Assembly: GCA_003456175.1 (NCBI GenBank)
Contig: DMPB01000028.1
Span: 1 to 16,123, forward strand
Origin: Chitinophagaceae bacterium
Lineage (GTDB): Bacteria > Bacteroidota > Bacteroidia > Chitinophagales > Chitinophagaceae
DNA: 16,123 nucleotides
Reading direction: 5' to 3'
Part shown: piece after piece, positions 15,401-16,123 of the stretch
Layout of the letters: each line of letters starts with the position of its first letter
Numbering within the stretch: position 1 is the stretch's first letter
Program-made: the position numbers and the translations under genes
The notes under the pieces: model-generated
The model's input: the letters and a program-made list of their open reading frames with translations, nothing else
The model's database searches: none
What the model was told of the DNA's origin: nothing

Positions 15401-16123
15401 TTAATGCCCCAAAATGTAGGCGAAAATGAGCGGTGCAACAATGGTAGCATCGCTTTCAACAATGTATTTAGGAGTATTAATATCGAGCTTGCCCCAAGTA
15501 ATTTTTTCGTTGGGTACAGCACCACTGTACGAACCGTAAGAGGTAGTACTATCGCTAATTTGGCAGAAGTAGCTCCAAAACGGAACATCGTGCCACTCTA
15601 AATCTTGATACATCATAGGTACTACACAAATCGGGAAATCGCCGGCAATACCACCACCAATTTGGAAGAAGCCAACGCCCTTGCCGCTACTGTTTTGGCG
15701 ATACCAATCGGCTAGCCACACCATATATTCAATACCGCTTTTAACCGTACTAGCTTGTAATTCGCCTTTAATAACGTAGCTCGCAAAAATGTTACCCGTG
15801 GTGCTATCTTCCCAACCTGGTACCACAATAGGAATGTTCTTTTGTGCCGCAGCTACAACCCAACTGTCTTTAGGGTCAATCTCATAATACTGTTCTAAAT
15901 CGCCGCTAAGAACCGTTTTGTACAAAAACTCGTGCGGGAAGTAGCGTTCGCCGGCCTGATCGGCGGCGACCCATTCCTCGGCGACGGCGGCCTCGATGCG
16001 GCGCATGGCCTCGCCCTCGGGGATGCAGGTATCGGTGACGCGGTTCATGTGCCGGTCCAGCAGGTCCTGCTCGTCGGCCGCCGTGAGGTGCCGGTAATGC
16101 GGCACGCGCTCGTAGTGGTCGTG
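15401..16123 (-). CDS. Deoxyhypusine synthase-like protein (N-terminus cut by window edge)
   Basis: 240 residues are visible and the frame runs off the right edge; the ATG at 16105 is internal (HDHYERV precedes it). Recognisable features are the conserved family stretch RHMNRVTDTCIPEGEAMRRIE, the nucleotide-binding-like region VVPGWEDSTTGNIFASYVI, FQIGGGIAGDFPICVVPMMYQD, and NEKITWGKLD, where the lysine corresponds to the catalytic Lys of eukaryotic DHS (WGK). Bacterial members probably act on polyamines, as homospermidine synthase-like enzymes, rather than on eIF5A, which bacteria lack; the substrate here is unknown. The gene converges on the giant PKD gene with only 25 bases between stops. 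Bases from about 15930 to the edge, encoding the visible N-terminal part, are about 70% GC, against about 40% for the rest, without a frame break. Confidence 0.88.
   Translation of the reverse strand, partial: HDHYERVPHYRHLTAADEQDLLDRHMNRVTDTCIPEGEAMRRIEAAVAEEWVAADQAGERYFPHEFLYKTVLSGDLEQYYEIDPKDSWVVAAAQKNIPIVVPGWEDSTTGNIFASYVIKGELQASTVKSGIEYMVWLADWYRQNSSGKGVGFFQIGGGIAGDFPICVVPMMYQDLEWHDVPFWSYFCQISDSTTSYGSYSGAVPNEKITWGKLDINTPKYIVESDATIVAPLIFAYILGH

Overview
The window reads as a stretch of a Bacteroidota chromosome, most likely from the Chitinophagaceae or a relative. The evidence is four-fold. One secreted protein ends in a gliding-motility/type IX secretion C-terminal domain. Promoter-like sites fit the Bacteroidota pattern (TTTG/TTGG upstream, TAnnTTTG near the start). 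Starts are preceded by A-rich sequence rather than Shine-Dalgarno sites. The ribosomal proteins and EF-Ts look like those of this phylum. Family-level placement is a judgement from protein appearance, not a computed result. Most of the window is AT-rich (about 40% GC where I counted by hand), but the last ~190 bases are about 70% GC.

Layout. 1-2666 (minus, runs off the left edge): a large secreted amidase with golvesin-like, Fn3 and C-terminal modules. 2796-5678 (minus): complete DNA polymerase I. 5793-7388 (plus, divergent from polA): secreted trehalase. 7389-7779: a strong hairpin terminator, two copies of a short interspersed repeat, a promoter and a structured leader. 7780-10799 (plus): the translation cluster rplM-rpsI-rpsB-tsf, closed by a second hairpin terminator. 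A 284-base structured region lies between rpsB and tsf and carries its own promoter-like site. 10981-15375 (plus): a 1464-residue secreted multidomain protein (IgGFc-binding-like N-terminus, PKD array, gliding C-terminal domain). 15401 to the right edge (minus): a deoxyhypusine-synthase-like enzyme, cut by the window end.

How the genes relate. The ribosomal cluster is the only clear operon. The amidase, trehalase and giant PKD protein are all exported and act at or outside the envelope: wall turnover, trehalose use and surface adhesion or gliding. PolA and the DHS-like enzyme are unrelated cytoplasmic enzymes.

The most striking unexplained signal is a 13-base near-palindrome, ATTTRCCGYAAGG. 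It occurs 12 times on both strands, inside genes in several reading frames and directly against three stop codons, and is absent from the ribosomal cluster. The second is an abrupt rise in GC inside the DHS-like gene without loss of frame, pointing to a mosaic gene or a chimeric assembly. No tRNA, rRNA, CRISPR array or transposase was seen.
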